NCBI GenBank assembly: GCA_964059195.1
Contig: CAXKWD010000003.1
Location: 196,254,174 to 196,318,173 of the forward strand
Reading direction: 5' to 3'
DNA from: Ectobius pallidus
Lineage: Eukaryota; Arthropoda; Insecta; Blattodea; Ectobiidae
DNA length: 64,000 nucleotides
In this document: piece by piece, positions 32,094-44,699 of the stretch
Layout of the letters: each line of letters begins with the position of its first letter
How positions within the stretch are numbered: position 1 is the first letter of the stretch
Position numbers and translations under genes: made by a program
The notes under the pieces: generated by a model
Seen by the model: the letters and a program-made list of their open reading frames with translations, nothing else
Database searches by the model: none
Told to the model about the DNA's origin: nothing

Positions 32094-33001
32094 CTATACT
32101 TCATCCAAGATGAGTATGGAGCAAAAGTAAACAACAGACTAGCCAGACTAGCTGTGTCCTGTCGTTTCATTGGTTAATCGCACCAGCGCATACTTCACAA
32201 TAGTGCGACGAGCTCAGTCAGATGTTTACTTCCATTCCGCACACGTCGTGAAATTATTTACATCTTATGTGGTTGTGAAAACATTAGTTGTGTTAAGTGA
32301 GGTGCTTGCTCTCGTATTTATAACATAGGCTTGCATGATTTACAAAATATAGGCCTACCTAGCAAACAAGATTTAATTTGTTTTTATGTTGCCTGGGCAA
32401 ATTTGTCAATTCTGAAAGATACAAATGAATAAATTACTAAATACTAGACGTACCCTATTTTACAACATAATTCATTCGTTGTACTGTTCATTGACATAAT
32501 GTGTGATGAAGCACACCACATATTGCAAGTAAAAGTAAGAGGCATAACCTCTAATAATTTGTATTACAGAAGAAAGTTGCGAGCCAGGGCTTCAGAACTT
32601 ACGTCACCAATAAAGAAACGTGCGAAGAAAAGATTTAACCAGCGGCAAGAAAATACGGATTGTAAATATATACAAAACCCTAAAGTATCTGTGCAAGATG
32701 TAGGAGTGAAAGTGGAGTCATCCGTGGGAGTAGTTTTTGGTACGGTTTTCAAAGTCCTAAAAGAATACAGATCTACAGAAGATGTCAAGTCACCAGTCAA
32801 AACTAAACCAAAATCAAAGACAAATCACTTAACAGAATTGGGATTCAATCTTTGGCGCTTAGTATGAAAAAGAAAGTTCAATTGACTTTACTATATGTAA
32901 TCGACTAAACAGTCTCAGAAACGAACTCTTGTGAAATGTGATTTATACTTTCACACTAGGTTGTTTACTTTTGCTCCGTACTCATCTTGGATCAAGTATA
33001 G
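32094..33001 (+). mobile_element. DNA transposon with about 40-bp inverted repeats, family unassigned
   Basis: The ends match inverted: CTATACTTCATCCAAGATGA at 32094 and, reversed, CTATACTTGATCCAAGATGA at 33001, continuing through GGAGCAAAAGTAAACAAC. A TA duplication fits but is ambiguous because the ends themselves contain TATA. Length about 908 bp. An inner frame is described at 32499-32867. TAGGCCTA lies at 32350-32357. Confidence 0.75.
32499..32867 (+). CDS. Hypothetical protein in a DNA transposon, possible transposase N-terminus
   Basis: A 122-residue basic frame. Residues about 32-48 are ELTSPIKKRAKKRFN; residues 63-90 (VSVQDVGVKVESSVGVVFGT) could form a helix-turn-helix like those heading IS630/Tc1-type transposases; it ends SPVKTKPKSKTNHLTELGF. 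No DDE residues are present, so if it is transposase only the DNA-binding end survives. It is central between the inverted repeats, which supports the transposon origin. The frame is open and starts with ATG, but no expression signal can be shown. Confidence 0.45.
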   Translation: MCDEAHHILQVKVRGITSNNLYYRRKLRARASELTSPIKKRAKKRFNQRQENTDCKYIQNPKVSVQDVGVKVESSVGVVFGTVFKVLKEYRSTEDVKSPVKTKPKSKTNHLTELGFNLWRLV

Positions 33002-34550
33002 TGCAGCTTTCAGTTATCGTGGGCAAGGATTTGGCAGCTGCCGAATTCCAGAAATTTTATTCAACGTGTAAAGTACTCAGAGAGTTTTTAATATCAGGAC
33101 AGGTATCACGACAGACTTGCGGAGGGACTGACTCACTCACTCTGCCTGTCCCTACTTCAGTAAATCTAAGACAGAGGACCCAAGACATTAAAGGAGGACG
33201 TATGCTTCTTCTGGTAGAATTTATGTATAACTTATAAATTAGTTGTAAATGTAATACAATTATGTAGAGTAGGATTATCTCCACAAAGTCTCTGGGTTTT
33301 TACGTATATACCTTAGGAGCGAGTCTCACCGCTCTTAGAGTACCTGGCTAGGGGAGGTAGCTGCACCCTGATTGGCTCAGGTCACCTATCCCACTCCACG
33401 TGTTGTCTGTCTCTGTCCCTCCGGCATTATCCCTCCACTCAACTATTACAGTATTTTCTACCCCTGCCAACGTGAAGTATGATCTTTACTCTCTGCCAAG
33501 TGGTAGCTTACTGATTTACGCGCAGCGAATTCGCGCATCTTGGCAACGAGACGTAACGAGAAGCTCGTTGGCTGGGTTGGTCTTCAAGGCCAGAGACGTT
33601 GTGGGAGTAATCCTACTCTACAATTACTACCCGGGCGCGATTTCTTAGGCGTTGGTTTTACGGGGAAGCGAGGGTCGGGGGGAAGAAAATATAGCTATTC
33701 CGCCAGTCTTTCTGCAGTGTTATCAACCAAAGAAACCACATTTCAGCAGAATCGCGCGTATGGTAAGCGCACATCAATAGCGTAAGTGTGAGGTATGTGT
33801 ACAAACAATAAATTGGATAATTACTTACGATGAATCATCCTCGTTATTTTATATAGTGACATTTAATATAGAACGATTTTAATGCAGTGCAATAATATAA
33901 CGTGGTGACGGTATTGCGTAACAATTAATTACACGTCAGGAAAGTGTTGGATGCACAATGACATGTTTGCGAAACCAGCAATTCGCAAAATTGTATTTTT
34001 TCCATGCGTCAGAAAATAAGGGCCCTGAGACAATGAAAGCTTGGTATTGAAGCCACTAGATTTCAGGGTGTATAGCGTACTACGTGTTTCAATGTTGGTA
34101 GTTCTTCTTACGGAATTAAACGAAACCTACCGAATGAGGACTAGGGAGCCGAGCGCCCAAGATATCGCGCGCGGGTAGTAGTATATCGGAGTAATTGTGG
34201 TTAAGTGTTATCCGTGACGAGAAATGGAGGATTGAATTCATTTTTGTCGTAATTTTCCATACGCACTGCTAATTTAAGTGGGTACCAATCAGCTCTTCGA
34301 CGCTGTATTACAGTATGTTTCTTGACAAATCTATTTTGAAATATTCTATTAGGTAGTCGTAGATAAAAATAGCCCCCAAAATGTTAATATTTCAGGGTAA
34401 ATTGTTAAAAGTGTTTTTATCCATTATTCGTAAATTATAGGCTAAAAAGCAAGTATTTTTAACTGATTGCCTGTATGTCTGTTAATGTGCTTGTAACTCG
34501 AGAAGCACTGATTCGATTTTCATATTATGCCTGTTGTCTCTAATTAATAA
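33002..34550. other. Mixed-composition stretch, no gene assigned
   Basis: 33300-33770 is more GC-rich than its surroundings and has short overlapping frames (33400-33648, 33540-33785) without known motifs; a hairpin GGGAGTAAT...ATTACTACCC lies at about 33607-33637. Could be an exon-bearing or promoter-like segment, but nothing decides it. Confidence 0.35.
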
Positions 34551-35576
34551 TCTAAGAGGCTTTGTCCTGACTGCCTGACATAATGACTGACTGACAGAGA
34601 ATCAACGTAGAGCCTAAAGTATAATGGGTAGCCTAGAGACTTGGAATTTTGACAGTACCTTCGTTTCGTGCACACTAAGAAAGGATTTCGCAAAATCTTG
34701 ATTTTAAATGCTAAAAATCAAGTGTTTTTAGAGATACAAAAATCTTTTGTTTCAAAGAATTATTAAATCCAAATCACATTGCATGTACAGTTCCCATGAT
34801 AACAGTCTATTGTTGTCAGTGTTCACAGGTAGCTCTGTAAGTGCACGATACGGGACTTTGCCAAATTAGAGGAGCTATCGATATAATTCATTGGTGTAAA
34901 TAAATATTGAAGAATGAAATCCACGAAAATTAAGCACAATGTGCAGTCACATAACATTCTCTACTCTGGTCATAGAGAAGACCGTTTTATCACTTCACAT
35001 TTTGATGCAAAATATAAGAGGTCGTAGCCTATTTCGGGGACAACTTTATCCAGTTGTCATACCTGAGTGTGTGTAAGTTATGCCATGTCAAAAGTCGGTA
35101 AAAAATTATATCCAATGATACGTTATTCATAGCTGTACGTTTTGTACATTTAGTTGAGAAATATGGATGTTTATTGTAGGCCCTAAGTATGCGAAAGGGT
35201 GGAACACTTTTCAGGTTTTGGGGAGGAAAGTATGAAAGTGGTATTGAGTTTCTTTTTCATTTCAGCCCAGAAACGGTTGTATGGTAGGAGGAGAGTGAGA
35301 AATAAAGTATTCCGTAAAGACAGTCCAATTTCATGTTACCGGAAATCATATTTCATCTTATTTACACCCCTCCCAAACATGGTGTGTAGAAGCAATGGGG
35401 TGCAAAATTATACATCTTCTATGAGCCACCAAAAGCTATATCAAGCGTTTTTTGAGGGAATAGTTTGAGTGTGATAAGTCGTTCTTCCTCATTTCAAATT
35501 CTACAGACCGATTTAAGGACCTAGAATTTGAAAATCGAAAGTCCTTTATAAGGTGACGTCGGGCCTTTTAAGCTAG
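34551..35576 (+). mobile_element. Helitron-like type A element
   Basis: Starts A|TCTAAGAGGCTTTGTCCTGA and ends GACGTCGGGCCTTTTAAGCTAG|T. It is homologous over its length to the inverted copy at 50465-52021, whose 3' hairpin CCCGGGGGACGCCGGG is better preserved. The frame 35199-35468 inside has no known domain and no Rep/helicase motif, so it is non-autonomous. Confidence 0.8.
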
Positions 35577-36429
35577 TACATTAATATAAGAAAAAATCGT
35601 GGTTCAACAGGAGTAAAGTTGAAATTGACAAGGAAAACGGTGATAGAATAGTTAGTTTTCATGAGTATCGTGATACTTGGATAAAAACCTCCACATTTTA
35701 CGTTTTTAAACTGAAGAATTTATACATCAGTACCAGTGAATAGAAATTATTTAATTTTGTGCATAGACATTTGATAAGCTTCATCTTCTGTCTCGTTTCT
35801 GAAGTTCTTGTCACTTTTATTCATGCATTATTTACTCTGTTGTGAATATTCTATATTCCATTTTACTCTATTTTTATTTTTCCCTTAAATAGCTTTTACT
35901 CTAAACTATTTCTGTAGGCAGACGGCGAGGAGAAATTTCAGAGGGAAGGACGAAAGAGAAGAAAGTGAGAGAAGATTGATAACCGAAATGAATGGAAGAG
36001 ATACTTCATGTAACATGGTTGTATGCTCATGGGAATGCAGTAATATTGAAAAGATACGTTGAACCTTGCTTCAGGCTTTGCGTTCCATAGAAAACAAATT
36101 TCCATCGTGTTTAGAATACCGAGAATTAATAATTTCCCTTTAGAAATCTGCTGTCTTTCCAAGAAACTGGTTATCAAAATCCCAGTAATGAAAAAATATA
36201 TAGCCTGTTACAAGCTATGCCATAAATGTTGCTTTAACCCGCGCCAGTGGTTCTAACGCAATCGCTCGCACGTTAGATTTGTTCTAACATGCTTTCCCTT
36301 CCCTTTTATAGCTATTAAATGCAACTCAAACGAATGGGTTAGACTTACAATAACTTTCTGAGTACGGTAACCATTTTGACATTTGTAAAACCAAATACTG
36401 TTAGGCCTATATTTTCTTTTTTCAAAAAC

Positions 36430-36483
<54 letters not shown>

Positions 36484-38204
36484 GGCCTTTTCAAGTGATT
36501 TTTACGTGGCATTGTAAACATTTAATTTCTGTTTGGATATTATTATTAACATTATTATTTTACTATTATTTTGTTTGTATTGGTGTTATTGTTATTTACT
36601 TTTGTTCTTATTAATATTATTATTTTGTTCTGACTAATTGTAAAATATATTATTAGTATTGTTACTATTGTTACTATTATTATTATAATTATAGTGTATT
36701 CAACCATATTTACAGGTAACTCCAAGAAAAATATAGGCCTACGTGACATTTTTGTGCTTATTTGATAATTATTAATAGTGTTATTGTAACACGTCAACAA
36801 CAGGTCTATTCCTTTATTTTTTCACAACATTTGAGGCCTGAAAATACGTAGTAAAATAAATTCAAAGTTTATTTTGCAGAGGGAAAATGAAAATTATTAA
36901 TGTTTAGGATATTCCTGATTTGTTACAGGATAAAAAGTATACCAAATTTTAAGCTTCTAGCTCATCTAGAAGTGAGTAAACAATATTAGCGAATGGATGA
37001 TCATTCTGTCGTAGATGTGAATGACGTCATGGCCATCCAGTTAGTTTTTCCAGGTCAATGGGGTGCTAGGAACAGTAAAATGTTTTGCACGCTTATTATA
37101 TATGTTGGTCACAGTTAAAACACATCCATATACCTACCCATTGCTATGCCAACTATAACAGCATTTACAAAAGGGTCTTCCCCTGCAGTAAGGTTCAATG
37201 TATTGCGTTAATTAATATCAAAGTGGTCTTTGTGCATTTGAATGTTGACTATGGCGACCCTAGCGGAATTTAGATGACTGTGATAATTTAGATTGATGAC
37301 GAAGATGCAGGGGGAAGGCAGCTGATCGCCTCCTCGACCCCGGGAGGGTTCAAAACCCGGCCAAGTGTCTGATATTATCATACAATGCCTCTGATCTTCT
37401 CAACCACTTGGAAATTCATAAATGAACTGTAAAAACTTTCACAAGCAATTGAAGTCACTTGTGGTTTAAGTTTATGAATAATTTAAAGTTCATTGGAAGT
37501 GAAAACCCGTTAAAAGCTGCTGTATTTTTTGTCCCTCGCCCTGAACAGGGTGGAGCGAAGATAACTACAGATAGTTTATTATATTATGCAATTTAGAATT
37601 GGAATCAAGGATGTGACGAAATCATAATTAATTAACAGCTTTCGGTGAAATTCATACGTGAGAAATAGGTGAATTCTTTTTTTCCTCAGCAGTGAATTGC
37701 TGTACTATCTTGCAATCTGACATACTCTTTATTGACTACTTCTACAATTGTATACTAATTTCAAAAGTAATCAAACTGTTATTTTTGTATAACACTTTAG
37801 GAAACCTAAATAAGGAAGCACAAGATCACATTCAAACTCGCTACTACAGTGTTTTGCAGATGACAAGCCGTTTGTTCATTCTCCTGCTTAGATACGCGGT
37901 CCAATCAGAGATGGCGAGACGGTGGGAAGACTCTTCCTGCTAGCGGCGCTGCTTTAGCTCGTACACGTGATTGGCGGTGAAGGAAATGGCTTCTCATTTG
38001 AAAAATACTGTACTTTTCTTTTTAATACGAAAGTGAAATATACCTAGTCAGAGTTGAACCACATCCGGGAGGATCAGGTTTAAAATCCTGTGACTAGTCA
38101 ATCTGAACTATACTTTTTTCGGATTTTCCCCTTGTAAAGTTGAATGCCGGATTAAAATGTTATTTTATTCTGATCCCAGCAATCCAGTTCATCGTCCAAT
38201 TCAT
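35577..38204. other. Non-coding stretch with AAT microsatellite and TAGGCCTA sites
   Basis: TAGGCCTA at 36402-36409 and 36734-36741. A tRNA-like B box AGGGTTCAAAACCCGG at about 37347-37363 follows a possible A box near 37320. Bases 38042-38100 form a weak hairpin with a GGTTTAAAATCC box. No gene seen. Confidence 0.4.
36431..36481 (+). repeat. (TAA)n microsatellite
   Basis: About 17 uninterrupted TAA units. Confidence 0.97.
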
Positions 38205-38425
38205 AAAGAACTGATTTGCATTTGGTAAATTCTTTCTAATATATTGCCATAAAATAGGCACTTAATTGTACATTACTCCGGTACCGGTCAATTAATTTGG
38301 TTCAATATCAACCGGCTTCTTCCCATGTTTCATGAAAATCTGATAAAGCGTCTATGAGTTATCGCGGACAGACATTTTACAGTCATCCACACAATCTCAT
38401 AAAGTACCATTCCGGCTCTTAATAA
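38205..38425 (+). repeat. Family A 3' part
   Basis: GATTTGCATTTGGTAAATTC to ACCATTCCGGCTCTTAATAA, running directly into the start of a second family A copy. Confidence 0.7.
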
Positions 38426-39632
38426 AATCAGGTAAACTGATGTAACAAAGTGCCAGTATGTTTTTGTTTAATCAGTTATGACTGCAATAAATTATGATAT
38501 GCAGAATATGTTTCTTTTAAATTGATTTCCAAGTTAAGCTCCAGATTTATTCATTAAGCAGGGCTTACGGAAGAAGAAAGGTCTACCATCTCGGCAACCT
38601 GGGTCATTTTAACGGTCTAGTTGGATAAGCGCATGTAAATCAATATGTTTTTTGTCATAGCTACCTGTATTTTAATTTCCAAGGCCTTATAAGATCACAG
38701 TAAAACAATAGGCTATGTTGTCAAGATAACTGATTTTCATTTTTTTTATAAATTCTTTCGAATACGTATATTACCATAAAATAGGCACTAAATTGAGCAT
38801 TACTCCGAAACAGGTCAACCGATTTTATCCATTATGAATAGACGTCTTCCCATGGACATTATAAATGTGTATACCAAGTTTCATAAAAATCCGGTAAAGC
38901 GTATTTGAGTTACCGCGTCTTTAAAATATACACTAAATTGGGTTTTACTCCGGTACCGGTCTACCGATTTGGTCCAATATCAGTAGACGTCTTTCCACGT
39001 ACATTATAAATGGGTATACAAAATTTCAGGAAAATCCAATAAAGCATATTTGAGGTATCGCGACTTCTTATATATTAACATAAAAACACTAAATTGGGCA
39101 TTATTCCGGTACTGGCCAACCGATTTGGTCCAATATCAATAAACGTCTTCCCATGGACATTATAAATGCGTATACGAAGTTTCATAAATATCCGATAAAG
39201 CATATTTGATTTATTGCACCTTTAAAGTAGACACTAAATTGGGTTTTACTCCGGTACCGGTCAACAGATTAGGTTCAAATTCAATAGGGCACTTCTTATG
39301 GACGTCATAAATGGGTATACCAAGTTTCATGGAAATCCGATACAGCGTATTTGAGTGATGGCGCCTTTCTATTAGAAAGGCGCCATAATCTATTAAAATA
39401 GGCACTAAATTGGGCATTACTCCGGTACCGGTGAACCGATTTGGTTCAATATCAATATGGTTCTTCCCATGGACATTATAAATGTGTTTTCCAAGTTTCA
39501 TGAAAGTCCAAAAAAGCGTATTTGAGTTATGGTGCGTACAGACACACGGACAGACAGACAGACAGACAGACGGACAGACATTTTTTCGTCCACCACACAA
39601 ACTCATAAAGTACCATACTGGCACTTAATAAT
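38426..39632 (+). repeat. Family A copy with five tandem internal units
   Basis: Starts AAAATCAGGTAAACTGATGT and ends CATACTGGCACTTAATAA. Units of about 147-171 bp begin near 38776, 38923, 39080, 39224 and 39395, each with CACTAAATTG, CCGGTACCGG-like and ATTTGAGxTATxGC blocks. Other copies have one or three units. Before the last unit is a perfect 25-base palindrome GGCGCCTTTCT-ATT-AGAAAGGCGCC (39361-39385). The 137-codon minus-strand frame is a by-product. Confidence 0.8.
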
Positions 39633-39878
39633 AACTGATAAGCCTATATTTTAATTTGTGATAAAAGGAAGAAAATTGTCTGTTTAATTCTAGTCACTTA
39701 ATGACGCCTCTTTGCTCCGAAATGAACACCTCAATGTTAATTTATGAATGCTTCCGTTCTCTGTGACAGAGCAGCGAAGCTTCTAGTATCGCTTTACAGT
39801 CGCTCCAAGATATAAGCTTTCATACAAGAAAAGTGTCATAGCAGTTATTACACAAAACAAGGGAGGAACGGTGGTGAT

Positions 39879-41488
39879 CAGTGGCGGCTCATGTATAGGC
39901 ACTGTTTAACTGCAGCACCCCCTAATTCCACTTGATATTATCGATAACATTTAATATAATGAGTCCATTTTTCTTTAATTCTTTCTTCATTCTTGCACAA
40001 TATTTAATCCTTAAGCTTAACGCCAATAGCCATCCCCCATTTTATTAAAAAGAGAAAAGAAAATCTTTGTATGGAACTTTGCGCTTCACAGTTCCAGCAG
40101 CGTGGCGTTTGACTGTTGTGCGCATGCCCACATAGGAAGGTGCATTCCGTGACTGCGAGGCAAAGAGAGCACTGTCCCTTCCACAGTCCCGACGGCGGCG
40201 TATTGGTGGAAGGTATTGTTTTGTTTTGTTTGTTTGTTTGTTTTTTTTTTGCTCCGCGTGTACATACATGTACCATATTCTTGAATGTGATTAATTGTAG
40301 AATTAGATTATTATCTTGTTTCCAGCTATTTTATTGGATTAATTTTTTAGGTTCATTTATTTAACAGAAAACTTAACCATGGCAAATTAAGGAAATTAAA
40401 AACTAGAAGCATTGATTTCATTTTTAAACCAACAGATTAAACTTTGCTACCTTGAATAGTTAGGCCATGGCTTCTTCTTGATTAATGTCAAAAAATATAT
40501 GCTACAATTTAAACCTAAACCAAGGTAGTTTCAAAGGCACTGTTACAAGTTCTTTTATTAAATAGAAATATGTGGAAAATACGTGCAAGGGAATTAAGGC
40601 CCGATGTAATACAATTTCAACATAATTTCCAAACAAGATACCTTAATAACAATAATAGATTTTTCTAGTATTCAAACAATACTGTCGTTACATGATGAGA
40701 TAAGCATTGAATTGTAATTAAGTTAAGTGCCAGTAAACTTCCTTTAGTCTGAAATTTTAATTAATGTGCCATGATCTAAATAATTGAATTTTTTTTATAT
40801 ACTTAAAGAAATGAGAAGAGAAAGAAGATAGAGAAAGATTTAAAGAACATTTACGCCACATTCATTGTTCGGGAACTGCATTCGTTCAACATGACCGCAC
40901 GTCAGCAATTGCAAATAATCAAAGTTTAAGATATAATTTATATCACCAATATATAAATATCTACGATTACTTACAATTGCCGAAGGGATCCTTGTCGTAT
41001 GCAGTCCACGTATCTCGATACATACACGAAGAACTCGAAGAAAGATTCGATCCTGTGAGAATATGAAAGAAGAAAGGACAAGAGTGAAGTCCCTAATGTC
41101 GGGCAGCCCTAAAGATAGCTTAGCTACCCCTACTACTCATACCGTAGCGCAGCCTAGCGTCAAATGACTAGTGACGTTAAAATATTTCAAACTCTAAAGG
41201 AAAATTATATAATTATTTGATTGATTTGTTTACACTAAAGAAAAGAGGTACTGTGCGCAAGTATTTCTTATATTAAAAGGTTCATCTCAGCACAACTTGA
41301 ACTGTAACAATTTATGTTAAAGTAAGTAAAAGTTTTGATTTTGCTCTTTTAGGGATTTATCAAGTTTCTGAATAAATTTTATTTTTATATAGGCCTATCT
41401 ATGTTTCCATTTACATACAATTTTAAAACAAAGGCTAACAATTTTCTTGAGCAGCCCCCCCACTAATTTTTGCTACGAGCCGCCACTG
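39879..41488 (+). mobile_element. hAT-type element, 1.6 kb, no transposase seen
   Basis: Inverted ends CAGTGGCGGCTC and GAGCCGCCACTG (right end at 41488), a common hAT terminus. Flanking 8-mers GTGGTGAT and GGTGTGAT agree at six of eight positions. The interior has a (TTTG)n run near 40213-40250 and no frame resembling a hAT transposase. TAGGCCTA at 41390-41397. Confidence 0.7.
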
Positions 41489-41985
41489 GGTGTGATGTAA
41501 CAAAGTATGCAGTAGTAAAAGAGGATACTATTTTCACGGAAAGACTTTTGAATTGGCATACAGACAACAAAAAATAGGTTGTATCGTACAATATAACGTT
41601 GGATTTGTGATTTGTGTATGATAAGACAGTAACGTGTGTAATGGTATTCACAGAATGCTATGGTTGATGTTGAGGATTTATCAGGAGAATTGGGACATGA
41701 AATTGCATTAGCTGTCGGAGCGTAGTCTGCAGGCCAGAGCACTTACTGAAGAAAAGAGGGTTTCATTCCAACGCGAGTTATAAATAATGTCATGCTCGAC
41801 TGACCCAAATTTTAAACGTCCTTATATGCCAGGTCTTGACAGAACACAGTTTTTCATTTTTGAAAATGGTGCCAAAAATACAATGTCAAAGTTCATCATT
41901 GCGCTACTAGTTAAATTAATGGAAGACGTCGATCAAAGCACAATCCATTATCAGTGTTATTATTATTGTTATTATAAATTGTATT

Positions 41986-42017
<32 letters not shown>

Positions 42018-42613
42018 TACCAACATTTATGTTGGTGGCAACAGTAGTAGTATTAGTAATTTTTATTTTTATTTTCAACACTTCCTACCACTGTAGGCTG
42101 CCTAGTGACAAAGCATAATAACTTATACAACGTAATCTTATCTATAAATGAATTGTTAAACATTAAGCATTAACATATATAGCAGAAGTATATAGAATTA
42201 TAAAACACTATGTCAAATTATAACAATGATGCCTATAAATATTACTGCTATTAATGGGAAAATAAAATGTATTTTTAGTACATGCTCTGTGAAAAAAACT
42301 GCTTGCCGGACTGGTAATACGCCGATAAATTGCACTTTAGTGACCTAGGCCGCTAAAATTAAACAAAAATGCATTTAAAATGCAATTTTATCGGCCTAGG
42401 ACGCTAATTTACAGTACTGTACTGAGACAGAAATTCCTGGTATTGGTTAATCAAATTATCATCTGTTTTTAGCCATGACTATTAACTGCATGCAAACATG
42501 TACGAAAATATTGAACCTGTGGAAGTAGGTCTGGCTGAACTTCTCGTATCGATTACTAGAAACTGGTACCGTTGTAGGATAACAAGCCTAGTTGAAAGGT
42601 AGCTTAAGGACTA
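41489..42613. other. Non-coding stretch with TCA microsatellite and a small palindrome
   Basis: (TCA)n at 41984-42017. An imperfect inverted repeat around GACCTAGGCCGCTAAAATT ... AATTTTATCGGCCTAGG lies at about 42347-42403. No gene seen. Confidence 0.5.
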
Positions 42614-43203
42614 TCTCTATATATATAAAAGGCTTTGTCCTGACTGACAGGAATCAACGTAGAGCCTAAACTATAACAGGTAGAGACTTGGAATTTTGAC
42701 AGTACCTTCGTTTCATAATGTAGGTGCTCACTAAGAAAGGATTTTGAAAAATTCTGATTTTAAATGCCAAAAATCAAATGTTTTTGAGAATACTTAATCC
42801 CTTCTTACATAGAATTATCGAATCCGAATCACATTTGACATTAAAACATATTGTTGCCAGTGGGTTTCAGATGGGTTTGGAATTAAATTAAATGGAAGTT
42901 TGACAATTACAGTTGGCTTTGTCTATTTTTGTCATACCTTGAAATAAAACTTTCGCGATCGCTTGAATGTTGTAAGCCCTAAATATGGTCAAACATCGTT
43001 CGATTTGAACGAAACTCACTATACAGGGGTTTTCTGGACCAAGGAACTCGAATCTGAGATCGCTTTTACCAGGTGACGCTATCTAATCGTGGTATGTAGT
43101 CCACGTGATTTAGGTGTTAATAAATATAATTATTTAACTATTATGCTCTTAATTTTTAATTTTTGAAATAATTATCGCGGGCGAAGCCGCGGGCACATGC
43201 TTG
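42614..43203 (+). mobile_element. Helitron-like element, chimera of type A start and type B end
   Basis: Starts A|TCTCTATATATATAAAAGG like type A (to about 42910) and then switches to the type B 3' half (TTACAGTTGGCTTTG... to GCGGGCGAAGCCGCGGGC). The 3' end is GCTTG, one change from CTAG. The switch point matches a position well inside both parents, so it is a chimera, as known for Helitrons. Confidence 0.75.
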
Positions 43204-44089
43204 TACAATATAATATTCTTTTGTTGTCAGAATAAATTCCAAGTAAAGTTTTGATTAAAACCCGAAGGAATGTATACTTCTAAGAACTGTAACAGTCCTG
43301 TTTTGCTATAGGCCCTAGTCATGTAAGCAAGAGGCACTGAAATTGCAGCAGAATTGTCCAGCCATGCTCACTGATGTGTCATTAAGGATTTCTGCTTCTG
43401 ATACTTAAGGGAAGATACACAGGTTGAAGGGTAAAAATATTTTAAATTTAGCCTACCTTCGTTTTTTAAAAAAGCACAATTGTCTTTCTTTTTAAGGCTG
43501 ATTGCTGTCAACAAGTGCACTATTTTTTGAGTGTGGTTTACATTGATGCTAAAACGCCTCTTCAACCAACTGTGTGTTTATAGTGCAGTTATTCATTGCA
43601 TGGCCAGGCGGCTTCCTTTGTTAGGGGGAAAAGTTTTCCGACAACTCAACCCATCCTCTTTATTTTTACCGCACCAATCAGCTAGTTACCTCAGCCAATC
43701 AAAATCTAAATATTTCCTGTGACGGCTGTAACAGCTACTCGTTTACTCCGCGTGGAGCGAAACGAGGGGTTGCAAGATCTAGTTACAGTAAACAATAACT
43801 GGTGTGAATTGATTAAAGCGAGGGAAGAACTAAGGCCAGTGATAACAATGAAAGAATACTGCAACGTTGCTTGTGTTTTGGAAACCGGAAAGCAAGACCG
43901 AATTGGTCAGATCATTTAACATAAACACCGATATAATGGTTTATTCCTTTGAAGCCGCCTGGGTATGTAATGAAAAACTCTACTATACCCTAGTGTTTAT
44001 AATTATATTTGCCTTGATCCTTCATATTAAATTTCTCTCACTTCCACGGCTATTACAAAAGGAATCTTGAAAATCCAAAGAGGAGGGAT
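43204..44089. other. Non-coding stretch, nothing recognised
   Basis: Short frames at 43531-43919 have no known motif. Two CCAATCA motifs near 43674 and 43694 are noted without further support. Confidence 0.4.
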
Positions 44090-44600
44090 CAGTTAGTGCT
44101 TTCTCTTGTCGAGATAGTCAGTCCTTCTCTCGATTGTTTTCTTCAGGCTATTGTGTGATGTGAACATCAGCTTCCTTTTTATTTTCGTGAAGAATGCTTC
44201 TCCGGCATTACTCTTCGGTGTCTTTCCAACTATTTTCCTTCTAATATATTTGTTAAAAATATATTATGCCGAGTTACGTGCCCCATCACTTTTGCCCCCT
44301 TTTTCCAATTGACTTGTTTTCATTCACTTCTCAACGAATTTGTTTACTTGTCTTTCTGTCCAACTTGTCCTTGTTACTTTCCTCCAAATCCCAACTTCCA
44401 TAGTCTCTAGTTTATTATTTTCTTTACTTTTTCGGAAGGAACAAGTCTCACTTCCTTACGTTAGTTCGTTCTACACATTCTTTCTGAACTGCTTATTTTC
44501 TTATTTGTTAGAAGATTTTCTTTCTTTTGAAATGGTTGTTTTTCTATAGCTATCCTTTTCTTAACTTCCATCTCACATCTGTTATAGTCTGTGATAATTC
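44090..44600 (-). pseudogene. LINE reverse-transcriptase C-terminal region, broken
   Basis: On the minus strand, pieces follow the order of an RTE-like ORF: FQKKENLLTNKK, then LETMEVGIWRKVTRTSWTER (compare EAFEMWxWRRMxxxSWTER), then IRRKIVGKTPKSNAGEAFF and a KKTIERRTDY tail. Stops and frameshifts separate the pieces. The catalytic FADD part upstream is missing. Confidence 0.8.
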
Positions 44601-44699
44601 TGCGAGGTAGCAGAAATACAACCGGTTCTAAGGATGTGTCTACCTACTGCAGCGAGATAATTTATTACATTTCTATACATTAAATTTGTAATAACGGTA

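Noticed and set aside
33400..33785. Coding exon in the GC-richer block
   Set aside because: Two overlapping frames of similar length, no recognisable domain and no clear splice-bounded open frame; left as unassigned.
38042..38100. Second tRNA-like fold-back
   Set aside because: The stem has several mismatches and only a weak GGTTTAAAATCC box.
38776..39560. CRISPR-like array (regular repeats)
   Set aside because: Units of about 150 bp are adjacent without unique spacers, in eukaryotic DNA.
44340..44549. 69-codon plus-strand hydrophobic frame resembling a membrane protein
   Set aside because: It is the antisense of the LINE reverse-transcriptase tail read on the minus strand.
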